From: an uncultured Ellagibacter sp.
Lineage (GTDB): Bacteria; Actinomycetota; Coriobacteriia; Coriobacteriales; Eggerthellaceae
Direction of reading: 5' to 3'
DNA length: 41,315 bases
Assembly (NCBI GenBank): GCA_934661105.1
Contig: CAKUIV010000002.1
Span: 1 to 41,315 of the forward strand
Part shown: positions 7,768-16,239 of the stretch, in pieces
Numbering within the stretch: position 1 is the first letter of the stretch
Layout of the letters: each line of letters starts with the position of its first letter
Position numbers and translations under genes: made by a program
The notes under the pieces: model-generated
The model's database searches: none
The model's input: the letters and a program-made list of their open reading frames with translations, nothing else
What the model was told of the DNA's origin: nothing

Positions 7768-10584
7768 TTACAAATCTCCTTGCACTTCCAGTGCGGTTTT
7801 AATCACATTTTGGGCGAGACCTGCGGCGTATTCGCTCGACTCGCCCTTTTCGATCACGAGCGCGACGACGACATCGCAGTCATCCGACGGCGCCATGCCG
7901 ACGAACCACACGTCGTTGTAGCCGTTGTGCTCGGCAGTGCCCGTTTTCCCTGCAACCGTGGTGCCGTCGATTGCGGCGGCGGTGCCGGTGCCGTTCTTCA
8001 CGACGCCTTCGAGGACGGTTCGCTCGCGTTTCGCCACGTCGGCGCTGATTGCCTGGGAAAGCTTCGTCGGGTTTGCGGTGTAGCTGCGCTGCCCGTCGGA
8101 GTTGTAGATGCCGTCGACTAGGTAGGGCTGCATGATCGTGCCGTTGTTGGCGATGCCGCATCCGGCGAGCGCCATCTCGAGCACGGTCGCCTGGGGGCCT
8201 GCGGGGCTGGGGTGGGCGCTCGTCTTGCCCTCGCCGACGGGCTCGCCTGCCGCCGCCCATGCGGTTTCCCACGTCGTCATATCCTTTGCATCGGGCATGA
8301 CGGATGTGGCGAGCGGCAAATCGAAGTCGATGTCCATGTTGAACCCGAACAGCTTCGAGTAGTTCACGAGGTTCTCGGCCCCGAGCTGCACGCCGAGTTG
8401 GCCGAACACGACGTTCGAGGAAAGCTCGGTCGCGCGGGCGAGCGATATGGTGCCGTAGTTGTGGTGCTCGAAGTTCGTGACCGCTGCGTTGCCGATGTCC
8501 ATGGTCGCGGGAGATTCGTACATGCTCGTCTCGGTTGCGACGCCTTCCTGGAGCGATGCCGCCAACGAGATGATCTTGAACGTGGAGCCAGGGGCGTAAA
8601 GTGCCTGCGTCGCGCGGTTGTACAGCTCGCTTGAGCTTGCGGAAGAGGACCCGCCGCTTGCCGCATCGGCGATGACGTCGTCGACGTCGGCCGCGTCGTA
8701 GGTGGGGGAGCTCGCCAGCGCGAGCACCGCGCCTGTCTTCGGGTCCATGACGACGCACGCGCCCGTCTGCCCCTCAAGGGCATCCTGGGCTGCCTGCTGA
8801 ATCGTCGAGTTCAAGGTGAGCGTGACGTCGTTGCCCGGCGTGCTCACTCCGGCGAGCGAGTTTACGACGTCGCTTATCGAGGCGAAGTTCTTCTCGCCCT
8901 TGAGCGTGTCGTTGTAGCTTGCCTCGATGCCGCTCGTCCCGTACTTCGAAGAGGTGTACCCGACGACGTGACTTGCCAGGTCGCCCGCAGGGTACACGCG
9001 CGAATAGGTGCCGTCGTCGTTCTTCACGCTTTGGGCGAGCACAGTGCCGTCGATGGTCGATATCGTGCCGCGCTCGGTCTTCGACTCGCGCGCCAGGGTG
9101 TGGTTGTTGGCGGGCATGTTCTGATAGTCGCTTGCCTGCACGACCATGATGAGCGTGAGGTTCGCCACGAGCGCGGCGAACATGAGAGAAAACGCAATCA
9201 TGGCGTGGGTGAGGCGCTTGCCGAGCGACACACGCCCGAGGACGCTGTTCGCGTTGATGGCCGTGGTGGCGCTTGCGACCGCGGTGCCGGGCCCCGTTCC
9301 CTCGTCGCCGCAGCGCAGAAGGAAGCCCATGATGATGAACGCGGCGAGCAGCGACGAGCCGCCTTGGCTCACGAAAGGCAGCGTGATGCCCGTCAGCGGG
9401 ATGAGCTTCGTGACGCCGCCCACGATGATGAACGCCTGCAGCACGATGATCGAGGTCAGGCCGGCTGCGATAAGCGAGCTCACGTCGGATTTCGCGCGGG
9501 CGGCCGTGACGAAGCCGCGAATCGCGAAGCACAGGTACAAAAGCAGCAGGCCGGCAGCCCCCAAAAGCCCCGTCTCCTCGCCGATGGCGGCGAAGATGAA
9601 GTCGCTTTCCACGACGGGGATGCGGGTGATCCCGTTGCCGCCGCCGGCCATGCCGCGCCCGATTCCCGTGCCGAACAGATCGCCGTCGGCAAGCGAGTAG
9701 AGCGTCTGCACGAGCTGGTAGCCGGTGTTCTGGGCGTCCGCGAACGGGTCGAGCCAGGTGGTGACGCGCGTCTGCACATGATCGAAGGCGAAGTACGCGC
9801 CTACGCCGCCGATGGCAACGAGGAGCAGGCCCACGACCAGGTAGAACTTCTTGCCGGTCGCGACGTAGAGCATGGCGAGGAACACGAGGAAGAACACGAG
9901 CGCGCTGCCGAGATCCTTCTCGAACACGACGATGACCATCGCCATTCCCCACATGACGAGAAGGGGGATGAGCGTGCGGATGTCGGGCAGGTTGAAGGGG
10001 CCCACGCGCCAGGTGAAGACCGAAAGCATCTCGCGGTTCTGCGCGAGGTAGCCCGCGAGGAACAGCACGATGATGATCTTCGCCAACTCGCCCGGCTGGA
10101 AGGAGAACCCGCCGACGTGCAGCCAGATGCGGCTGCCGTAGATTTCCTGCCCCAGACCCGGGATCATCGGGGAGAGGAGCAGGACGACGCCGACGATGGC
10201 GAGCGTGTACTTGTAGTTGGCGAGTCGGTCGGGGTTTTTCAGGAACGCCATAACCAAGACCATGAGCACGACGCCGACGAACAGCCATGCCACCTGGTTG
10301 ATCGCCATGTTGGGGCTGTCGGAGAACGGGGCGATGCGCGTGATGAACGCGATGCCGATGCCCGACAGGGCGAACCCGATGGGCAGGATGGCGGGATCTG
10401 CCTCGGGTGCGAGCTTGCGTGTGGCGATGTGCGAGACGATGAACGCGGCGAACAGCCCGAGCGGCACGCCGAACGTTTGCAGATCGAGCGCCTGGCCTTC
10501 GTTCACAGCGAGCATCGCGAACATGAGGATGACGAGCGGGGCCGCGATGCACAGGAGCACAAGCTCGATGTTGCGCCTCGTCAT
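7768..10584 (-). CDS. FtsW/RodA-type glycosyltransferase fused to a class B penicillin-binding protein
   Basis: A 938-residue fusion. Residues about 1-430 form a polytopic SEDS domain (FtsW/RodA/SpoVE) that polymerises lipid II, with the conserved stretches GSRIWLHVGGFSFQPGELAK and FVSQGGSSLLA. A short linker and one further TM helix lead to a class B transpeptidase (about 460-938). Its active-site motifs are intact: STFK with catalytic Ser667, SSN at 722-724 and KTG at 880-882. In most actinobacteria these are adjacent separate genes (rodA/ftsW and pbpA); here one open frame fixes them at 1:1. The start ATG overlaps the PP2C stop by 4 nt. The protein is an integral membrane, bifunctional septal or elongation peptidoglycan synthase, probably controlled by PknB phosphorylation, which is inference from context. 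Confidence 0.95.
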   Translation of the reverse strand: MTRRNIELVLLCIAAPLVILMFAMLAVNEGQALDLQTFGVPLGLFAAFIVSHIATRKLAPEADPAILPIGFALSGIGIAFITRIAPFSDSPNMAINQVAWLFVGVVLMVLVMAFLKNPDRLANYKYTLAIVGVVLLLSPMIPGLGQEIYGSRIWLHVGGFSFQPGELAKIIIVLFLAGYLAQNREMLSVFTWRVGPFNLPDIRTLIPLLVMWGMAMVIVVFEKDLGSALVFFLVFLAMLYVATGKKFYLVVGLLLVAIGGVGAYFAFDHVQTRVTTWLDPFADAQNTGYQLVQTLYSLADGDLFGTGIGRGMAGGGNGITRIPVVESDFIFAAIGEETGLLGAAGLLLLYLCFAIRGFVTAARAKSDVSSLIAAGLTSIIVLQAFIIVGGVTKLIPLTGITLPFVSQGGSSLLAAFIIMGFLLRCGDEGTGPGTAVASATTAINANSVLGRVSLGKRLTHAMIAFSLMFAALVANLTLIMVVQASDYQNMPANNHTLARESKTERGTISTIDGTVLAQSVKNDDGTYSRVYPAGDLASHVVGYTSSKYGTSGIEASYNDTLKGEKNFASISDVVNSLAGVSTPGNDVTLTLNSTIQQAAQDALEGQTGACVVMDPKTGAVLALASSPTYDAADVDDVIADAASGGSSSASSSELYNRATQALYAPGSTFKIISLAASLQEGVATETSMYESPATMDIGNAAVTNFEHHNYGTISLARATELSSNVVFGQLGVQLGAENLVNYSKLFGFNMDIDFDLPLATSVMPDAKDMTTWETAWAAAGEPVGEGKTSAHPSPAGPQATVLEMALAGCGIANNGTIMQPYLVDGIYNSDGQRSYTANPTKLSQAISADVAKRERTVLEGVVKNGTGTAAAIDGTTVAGKTGTAEHNGYNDVWFVGMAPSDDCDVVVALVIEKGESSEYAAGLAQNVIKTALEVQGDL

Positions 10585-11885
10585 TCGTCGTCACCGCCTG
10601 CGGTTTTTTGATTTGAGCTCGAGCTTCCCGCCTGCGTGCCCTCGGTTGAGGACACGGCCGTCCCCTTCGATGCGCCCGAAGCGGAAGCGGCGTCTTGCGC
10701 CGCCTTCTCGTCCTGCTTCTCCTTGGCGGCTTCGGCCTTCTGCTCCTCGGCGGCTTTCTTGGTCGAAACCTCCTGCTCGTATTCGGCGACGAGCGATTTC
10801 GCCGCGTCGAGGTTGTCGGCGGTGATGCTGCCGTCGCGCAGGCGGTTGGCAAGCCCCGGTTGCAGGTCGTCGAGATCGATGTCGGTCGTTTCCTCGAGCG
10901 AGGAGAACGAGATCCCGAACAAGTCGCCCGGCACGCCGCGATAGATGGCGACCTTGCCGTCGTTCTCGCCGAGGAACGCCGCGTTGGACACCCAATAGGA
11001 AAGCCCCCAGGCGGCTCCTGCGATGATGGCCGCCAGAAGGACGAGGACGAACGCGATGGTCACCTTCGTCTTGCGGGCGATCTTCTTGCGGTGTTTTTCG
11101 GCGTATCCGGCCACGTCGGCCACGATGACGGTGACGTTGTCGTGGCCGCCGGCGGCAATCGCCTCGTTGACGAGCTGGGACGCGCACCGCTGCGGATCGC
11201 GGATGCGGTTGAGGGTCGATTCGATGTCGGCGTCGAGGACCATGCCCGAAAGGCCGTCGGAGCACAGAAGGAGGCGGTCGCCCGCCTCGACGTTGATTTC
11301 ATAAAGGTCGGCCACGGTGCGCGGGTCGCTTCCAAGCGCGCGGGTGATGACCGAGCGCTGCGGGTGGACGCGCGCTTCCTCGGCGGTGATCTGGCCTGCT
11401 TCGACCAGATCCGCCACAAGGCTGTGGTCGCGGGTCAGCTGTTGCAGGCGTCCCCGATGGAGAAGGTAGGCGCGAGAGTCGCCGACCTGGGCGATGACGA
11501 GCCGTTCCCCTTCGAGCATGGCCGCAGTGCACGTGGTGCCCATGCCCTCGCGCCCGCGGCCTTCGTGAGCCGCCTTCAAGATGGCGTGATTGGCGGCCTG
11601 CACGGCGCGCCCGAGCTCTTCCGAGTCGGGATGTTCGGGCGCGCGGTCGCTCAAGACGCGCACCGCGATTTCAGACGCCACTTCGCCCGCGGCGTGTCCG
11701 CCCATGCCGTCTGCCACGACGAACAACGGCGGCGCGACGACGAGGCTGTCCTCGTTGTGATCGCGCACGCAGCCGACGTCGGTGCGGCTTCCGAACGTCG
11801 CCGACGAGCGCACGCGGCCGCGCGACGACCTCGTACGTCCGCGCTCGGGGCGAGAATATTCCTGTTGTGCTTTCTGACGAGGCAT
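10581..11885 (-). CDS. pstP: PP2C-family Ser/Thr protein phosphatase with membrane anchor
   Basis: A 434-residue PPM/PP2C phosphatase that reverses PknB phosphorylation. After a basic N-terminal tail of about 30 residues, the catalytic domain (about 31-265) shows the metal-binding motifs VRDHNEDS, ADGMGGH (Asp59), GDSRAYL, SDGL and GGHDNVT. A basic stretch and one TM helix (about 278-298) follow. Beyond it lie an extracytoplasmic region of about 60 residues and a low-complexity Ala/Lys/Glu/Ser-rich tail (about 365-434). The start ATG overlaps the stop of the upstream FHA gene (TAATG) and its own stop overlaps the FtsW-PBP start (ATGA), so translation is coupled through the cluster. The long tail is unlike the shorter extracellular part of most homologues. 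Confidence 0.95.
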   Translation of the reverse strand: MPRQKAQQEYSRPERGRTRSSRGRVRSSATFGSRTDVGCVRDHNEDSLVVAPPLFVVADGMGGHAAGEVASEIAVRVLSDRAPEHPDSEELGRAVQAANHAILKAAHEGRGREGMGTTCTAAMLEGERLVIAQVGDSRAYLLHRGRLQQLTRDHSLVADLVEAGQITAEEARVHPQRSVITRALGSDPRTVADLYEINVEAGDRLLLCSDGLSGMVLDADIESTLNRIRDPQRCASQLVNEAIAAGGHDNVTVIVADVAGYAEKHRKKIARKTKVTIAFVLVLLAAIIAGAAWGLSYWVSNAAFLGENDGKVAIYRGVPGDLFGISFSSLEETTDIDLDDLQPGLANRLRDGSITADNLDAAKSLVAEYEQEVSTKKAAEEQKAEAAKEKQDEKAAQDAASASGASKGTAVSSTEGTQAGSSSSNQKTAGGDDE

Positions 11886-12298
11886 TATGCGAACCTTACC
11901 CGAATCGCGACGTCGCCGATCTGCACGACGTCCTTGTTCTTCAAGGCGACGGGTCCGCTAATCGGCTTGCCGTTGACGGCGGTGCCGTTGGTCGATCCGA
12001 GGTCCTCGATGAAGAGATTCTGTCCCATGGGGTTGAACATGGCATGGCGCGCCGAAACGTATCCGGCGCCGATGACGATGTCGGCGCCGGGGCTGCGCCC
12101 GACGACGATGGGGCCGCGTACGGCGATGGTGACGCCGCGCAGTTCCTTCGGGCCGCGCTCAACCGAGAGGTTCCAGGAACGCTCCTTCTTGCGTTGCCCG
12201 CGCACCAACCCTACGCCCGTCTTCATGATGGCGAACAGGAACAGGTAGAGCAGCGCCACGAAAAGAAGGCGCGCGATGAGCAGTACGACGTCGATCAC
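11885..12298 (-). CDS. Membrane-anchored FHA-domain protein (FhaB-like)
   Basis: A 137-residue protein with an N-terminal TM segment (about 3-25) and a C-terminal forkhead-associated domain (about 58-135). The FHA phosphothreonine-binding residues are visible: VVGRSPGADIVI, VSARHA and LGSTNGTAVNG. Size, order and position match the actinobacterial FhaB/FipA protein, which reads PknB-type phosphorylation and helps recruit division proteins. The start is a GTG preceded by GGGAAGGG. It overlaps the downstream phosphatase by 1 nt and lies 16 nt after the larger FHA gene. Confidence 0.93.
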   Translation of the reverse strand: MIDVVLLIARLLFVALLYLFLFAIMKTGVGLVRGQRKKERSWNLSVERGPKELRGVTIAVRGPIVVGRSPGADIVIGAGYVSARHAMFNPMGQNLFIEDLGSTNGTAVNGKPISGPVALKNKDVVQIGDVAIRVRFA

Positions 12299-12314
12299 GA
12301 TGTGCCCTTCCCGC

Positions 12315-13421
12315 TTAGCCGAGAACGAATTGGAGGCTCGTCATTCCCATGACGATGGTTTCGCCGCCCTGGAGCACCTGCGAGGTGATTTGGCGGCCGT
12401 TGACGGCGGTGCCGTTGGTCGATCCGAGGTCGGTGAGGACCCATACGCCTGGCTGCTCGTAGCGCAACTCGGCGTGCGTTCGGCTGACGTTGATGTCGGG
12501 AACGACGATGTCGCAGGTCGATTCACGGCCGATGAGCTGACGTGCCGAGCCGAGCGGGTGGGTTTCCCCGTTCGTCACGTCGATGAGGCGTGCGCGCGCC
12601 GGGGTGCTTTGGGCGTGCGGCTGGCTTGCCGCGACCTCGGGGAACACCATGGTCTCGGGTGCGGCGTACGCGGGTTCCGCCTGCCGTGCCGCATTCGCCG
12701 CCACAGCTGCCCCCGCCTGGGAAAACGTGTTCGCGCGCGGCTGACGCGGCATATTTGCCGCGGCTGGCGCGGCCCCGAAGGGCTGGTCGTCGTCGTAGCC
12801 TTCGAAGTCGTCGTATCCGTAGCCGTCGTCCTCGTCGTAGGGATAACCCTCGTCGTAGCCGTCGTCGTAGGGCTGGTCGTAGCCGTAGTCGTCGTAGGGG
12901 GCGCTTTGCGGGGCCGGCTGCGCAAAGGGGGCCGCGTTCGGGCGCGCTTGCCGCTGCGGTGCGCGCCCGCCGCGTGCGTAGCCCGCCTGGCGCCCTGCGC
13001 CGGCGATGCCGTAGCGCTGCATCTCCTCGGCGCGCAATTGTGCGATGAGCGGGGCCGCGACCGGCTCGGCGACCACGTCGAACTTGCCGTGGCGCAGCCC
13101 TTCGTCGACGATGAAGCGCACAAGGGGCTGCCCGTCCATGATGAGCCCCTCTTCGGCCGCCTTCGCGGAAAGATAGGTCTCGGTTTCGCCTGCGAGGGTG
13201 GGGTAGTAGCCGAACAGGCGCTCGTCGTCGTCGGCGTTCACGAGCACCGTGTAGAGCGTGGGCGCGTACTGCTTCCCGGCGCCGACCATCTTGTTGCGGC
13301 GCATCTGCTTCTCAGCCTTCTTGGCAATCTGCACGGGGGACAGCGGGGCGCCCGCCATCTTGTCGGCAGCTCCTTCGAACGTGTCTTCCATTTTGCCTTC
13401 GAACTTGGACAAGAAGCCCAT
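12315..13421 (-). CDS. fhaA: FhaA-like protein (DUF3662 + FHA)
   Basis: A 368-residue cytoplasmic protein. The N-terminal domain (about 1-135) begins MGFLSKFEGKMEDTFEGA, typical of the DUF3662/FhaA N-terminal domain. A low-complexity linker (about 140-265) contains a striking Asp/Tyr/Gly tract (about residues 170-220) and an Ala-rich part. The C-terminal FHA domain (about 278-368) carries LIGRESTCDIVV, NVSRTHAEL and LGSTNGTAVNG. In mycobacteria FhaA binds phosphorylated MviN and controls peptidoglycan precursor flux. The first gene of the cluster, it has AAAGGAG before its ATG and a 333-nt spacer upstream, so the cluster promoter should lie there. Confidence 0.93.
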   Translation of the reverse strand: MGFLSKFEGKMEDTFEGAADKMAGAPLSPVQIAKKAEKQMRRNKMVGAGKQYAPTLYTVLVNADDDERLFGYYPTLAGETETYLSAKAAEEGLIMDGQPLVRFIVDEGLRHGKFDVVAEPVAAPLIAQLRAEEMQRYGIAGAGRQAGYARGGRAPQRQARPNAAPFAQPAPQSAPYDDYGYDQPYDDGYDEGYPYDEDDGYGYDDFEGYDDDQPFGAAPAAANMPRQPRANTFSQAGAAVAANAARQAEPAYAAPETMVFPEVAASQPHAQSTPARARLIDVTNGETHPLGSARQLIGRESTCDIVVPDINVSRTHAELRYEQPGVWVLTDLGSTNGTAVNGRQITSQVLQGGETIVMGMTSLQFVLG

Positions 13422-13754
13422 CGCATCTCCTTTGCGTGCCCTCTTCGGCGAAAGTCGGCCGATATGGTATTCCGTAATACTTCATCTTGCCACATTCGAA
13501 CAGGCGGAATCACGCCCTTTGCCCAATTGTCACTCAATCAGCTCAAACCTGAAATCGCGGGTGCCGGGTGCGCATTGCGAAGACGCGCTTGCGGTTTTGC
13601 GATGCTGCGAAGGCATCGCCGAAGCCGATCGCGCTTGCGGCCGTTTCCCTGCGAGCGCGCGCGGCGCGCAGCCAAACCTTATAATGAAGCGCGCAAACGA
13701 AGCGCACACCCTGCGTCGGCGCCACGCTCGCCGCATGTTCCGGAAAGGCATCCC
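13422..13754. promoter_or_regulatory. Divergent intergenic region between fhaA and menF
   Basis: A gene-free region of 333 nt serving both directions. On the minus strand TATTAC (13479-13474) could be the -10 of the fhaA cluster; it lies in a dyad GTATT-CCGT-AATAC (13467-13480), a possible operator. On the plus strand TATAAT (13680-13685), 69 nt before the menF ATG, is a good -10 box without a recognisable -35. GGAAAGG (13742-13748) is the menF ribosome-binding site. The middle (about 13540-13670) is GC-rich, and I see no further gene in it. Confidence 0.45.
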
Positions 13755-15008
13755 ATGACGCGCATATACACGTATTCCCAGCCCATCGAGGCCGACATCG
13801 TCGACGCCTTCTGCTCGCTGCAGAAAGGGTTCACCGATCAGTTCGTGTACTACGACAAGCAGCGCGCATGTCGGTACCTGGGCCTTGGGCGATGCATCGC
13901 GCTTTCAGGGATGGAAGGGATCGAGTACGAGGCGGAAGGACCCGTCGCGCAGCCGCCGGTGTTCTTCTCGTTCAACCGCTTCGACGCGGAAAACCCCAAA
14001 CCGACCGACGAGCTGTTCGAAGCGTTCCCCCGCCTTCGCTTCATGCTTCCCGAAGTGGTGCTCATCGAGAACGACCGCGGCCGCATGCTCCAGGTGAACA
14101 GCCTGTCTGCCGTGTACCCGGGCCGCATCGCCCGCTTCACGCGCCAGGCGGCTTCGGCGCAGCCCCGAACGTGCGAAACCATTCCCTTCACGCTCGAAGC
14201 CGACTCCCGCGAGGAATGGCGCCGCGAGGTGAAAGACGCGCTTTCCGCGATTCGGTCGGGGCGGGTGGAAAAGGTGGTGCTGTCGCGTCGGCAGAGGCTT
14301 CGCGCAGCGCATCCGTTCTCGTCGAAGGACCTGCTCGTGAACTTGATCGACGGCACGGCGCGCGGCACGGTCATCATGTACCGCTATGCGGACGTGTTCT
14401 TCTGCGGCTGCACGCCGGAGCTTCTCGTGAGGAAGCGCGGGCAGTCCGTCGAGAGCATGTGCCTGGCGGGAACGTGCCCGGCAGGCGACGATACCGCCGA
14501 GGCGAAACGGTTGGCAGACGGGCTTATGGCCGATGCGAAGAACCGCGCCGAGCACGAGCACGTCGTCCATTTCATGCGCGAGGTCCTCGGGCGCATCTGC
14601 CACGACGTCGATATCCCGAAAACGCCGCAGATCCTGTCTTTGAGCCATGTCCAACACTTGCACACCCCCGTCAGCGCCAAGGTGCTCGAGGGCGTCGATT
14701 TGCCCGAAGTGATGGGCGATCTGCATCCGACGCCCGCCGTGGCGGGAACTCCCGTGGGCGAGGCGAAAATGCTTATCCGTCAGATAGAGAGCTACAACCG
14801 AGGGTTCTTCGCGGGTGCGTGCGGCTATATCGACGGCGACGGCGACGGCGCGTTCTCGGTGGGGTTGCGCACCGGCGTGTTCGACGGCGAGGGCGGTTGG
14901 GTGTACGCGGGTTGCGGCATCGTCGAGGGAAGCGTTGCCGACGACGAGTTCGACGAGATCGATATGAAGCTGAAAACCATCTTGAGCGCCTTCGGAGAGC
15001 CAGAGTAG
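13755..15008 (+). CDS. menF: Isochorismate synthase (menaquinone pathway)
   Basis: A 417-residue chorismate-binding enzyme that converts chorismate to isochorismate, the first committed step of classical menaquinone synthesis. The frame is open far upstream, but the start is the ATG at 13755 with GGAAAGG 6 nt before it; the upstream part is antisense to the FHA genes. The catalytic domain shows IRSGRVEKVVLSRRQ (the Lys that activates water), a LAGTCPAG-type loop, HVQHLHTPV and the C-terminal GDLHPTPAVAGTPVGEA, FFAGACGYID and YAGCGIVEGS motifs shared by MenF, EntC and PabB. The menaquinone neighbours (menD, menH, menB, menE-C) favour MenF over EntC or salicylate synthase. It is separated from menD by an ABC importer and an antisense gene. 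Confidence 0.93.
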   Translation: MTRIYTYSQPIEADIVDAFCSLQKGFTDQFVYYDKQRACRYLGLGRCIALSGMEGIEYEAEGPVAQPPVFFSFNRFDAENPKPTDELFEAFPRLRFMLPEVVLIENDRGRMLQVNSLSAVYPGRIARFTRQAASAQPRTCETIPFTLEADSREEWRREVKDALSAIRSGRVEKVVLSRRQRLRAAHPFSSKDLLVNLIDGTARGTVIMYRYADVFFCGCTPELLVRKRGQSVESMCLAGTCPAGDDTAEAKRLADGLMADAKNRAEHEHVVHFMREVLGRICHDVDIPKTPQILSLSHVQHLHTPVSAKVLEGVDLPEVMGDLHPTPAVAGTPVGEAKMLIRQIESYNRGFFAGACGYIDGDGDGAFSVGLRTGVFDGEGGWVYAGCGIVEGSVADDEFDEIDMKLKTILSAFGEPE

Positions 15009-15016
15009 GGTTCGCA

Positions 15017-15045
15017 AGATTATTAATCTATAAATAGAATAATCT
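15017..15045. promoter_or_regulatory. AT-rich inverted repeat, candidate metalloregulator operator
   Basis: A perfect 8-bp inverted repeat AGATTATT/AATAATCT around a 13-nt AT-rich centre lies in an abruptly AT-rich stretch after menF. Its composition recalls Fur/DtxR-type operators, and it precedes a metal-chelate importer, but it does not match a consensus exactly. It could alternatively help end the menF transcript. Confidence 0.35.
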
Positions 15046-15072
15046 ACAACAAAAATAATATAATCGGAAAAC

Positions 15073-15132
15073 TATACCGACTAACTGGGGATTTGCCTGG
15101 CGCCGCTTTTTAATCATCCCCATTTCGGTATA
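15073..15132. promoter_or_regulatory. 60-bp interrupted inverted repeat upstream of importer 1
   Basis: Two-part arms TATACCGA (15073-15080) plus GGGGAT (15087-15092) are mirrored by ATCCCC (15116-15121) plus TCGGTATA (15125-15132). Inside sits a GGCGCC core. The element ends 8 nt before the predicted -35 of the importer promoter, as an operator or pair of operator half-sites would. No U-tract follows, so it is not an obvious terminator. Confidence 0.4.
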
Positions 15133-15139
15133 TCCGCGT

Positions 15140-15168
15140 CTGTACAATTATGTATAGGAATGTATAAT
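15140..15168 (+). promoter_or_regulatory. Promoter of importer 1
   Basis: A consensus TATAAT (15163-15168) with CTGTAC (15140-15145) 17 nt upstream. The in-frame ATG at 15160 lies inside the -10 region, which argues that translation starts further down at the GTG at 15199. Confidence 0.5.
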
Positions 15169-15198
15169 CCACGGAAAGCATCATTCGAAGGAGACGAT

Positions 15199-16239
15199 GT
15201 GCCGAAGCTCGAAGGAACGGATCCCGGAAGGAGAGTCGCCCTGCGCGAAGACCTTGTTATCGCGGTGCTCGCCGTGATCGTGGTCGTCGTCGCGGCGGTT
15301 TCGCTCATGCTGGGCAAATACCCCATCGAGCCGACCGAGGCTCTCGGCATGCTCTTCGGGCAAGTCTTCCCTATCGATCAGTTCTGGACGAACCAGCAGC
15401 AGACGCTCTTCTTCAACGTGCGCCTGCCGCGCATTCTGCTTGCGCTCATGGTCGGGTGCTGCTTGGCGGCGGCGGGCGCGGCGTTCCAAGGGACGTTTCA
15501 GAACCCGCTCGTGTCGCCCGATATCTTGGGCGCGTCGCAGGGTGCTGCGCTCGGCGCGGCAATCGCCATCCTCATGGGCGCGAGCGCGCTTGCCACGAGC
15601 GTGTCGGCGTTCGTGTTCGCCATCGCGACCGTGTTCTTGGTCCTGCTCATATCGAGCCGTGCGAAGGGGAACCGCATCCTCGTCGTGGTGCTCGCCGGCG
15701 TCATGGTGAGCTCGCTTTTCCAAGCGGGCGTTTCGTTCACCAAGCTTATCGCCGACCCCACCGACCAGCTTCCTGCCATCACGTATTGGCTGATGGGGAG
15801 CCTTACAAGTGCGAAGATGTCCGATGTCGCCTTGGTCGTTTTGCCGATGGTCGCGGGGTGCGCGGTGCTTTTCGCCCTGCGCTGGCGCATCAACATCCTT
15901 ACCATGGGCGACGACGAGGCCGCCACGATGGGCGTGAACGCCCGCCGCATGCGCATCGTCATCCTGCTCGCGGCGACGCTTGTCACGGCGTCGAGCGTCG
16001 CGGTGACGGGCATGGTCGGCTGGGTGGGCCTCGTCATCCCCCATTTGTGTCGCATGCTCGTGGGATGCGATTACCGCAAGCTCATGCCGGCGAGCATGCT
16101 CATGGGTGCGAGCTTCCTCCTGATCGTCGATGACATCGCGCGTCTCGTCGCTACCTCCGAGATCCCCATCGGCATCCTGACCGCATTCGTCGGTGCGCCG
16201 TTCTTCCTGTATCTCATCACGAGGGAGCGAAAGATTTGA
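15199..16239 (+). CDS. FecCD-family ABC importer permease (importer 1)
   Basis: A 346-residue inner-membrane permease of the iron-siderophore/heme/cobalamin family (FecCD, BtuC). The start is GTG 15199 with AAGGAG 5 nt upstream; the in-frame ATG at 15160 overlaps the promoter -10 box. About 9-10 TM helices are visible. The family landmarks are present: RLPRILLALMVG early, GAAFQGTFQNPLVSPDILG, GMVGWVGLVIPHLCRML as the ATPase-coupling segment, and ITAFVGAPFF-like GILTAFVGAPFFLYL at the end. Its stop overlaps the ATPase start, and a binding protein follows, so the importer is complete. The ligand cannot be told from the sequence; iron chelate, heme or corrinoid are all possible. Confidence 0.93.
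   Translation: MPKLEGTDPGRRVALREDLVIAVLAVIVVVVAAVSLMLGKYPIEPTEALGMLFGQVFPIDQFWTNQQQTLFFNVRLPRILLALMVGCCLAAAGAAFQGTFQNPLVSPDILGASQGAALGAAIAILMGASALATSVSAFVFAIATVFLVLLISSRAKGNRILVVVLAGVMVSSLFQAGVSFTKLIADPTDQLPAITYWLMGSLTSAKMSDVALVVLPMVAGCAVLFALRWRINILTMGDDEAATMGVNARRMRIVILLAATLVTASSVAVTGMVGWVGLVIPHLCRMLVGCDYRKLMPASMLMGASFLLIVDDIARLVATSEIPIGILTAFVGAPFFLYLITRERKI

Noticed and set aside
8774..10852. Alternative minus-strand frame of 692 codons across the FtsW-PBP gene
   Set aside because: The translation is almost entirely Arg, Pro and His, and the other frame encodes a well-defined enzyme.
12276..13754. Possible 490-residue N-terminal extension of MenF
   Set aside because: The extension is antisense to both FHA genes. 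A good ribosome site and the normal MenF N-terminus occur at 13755.
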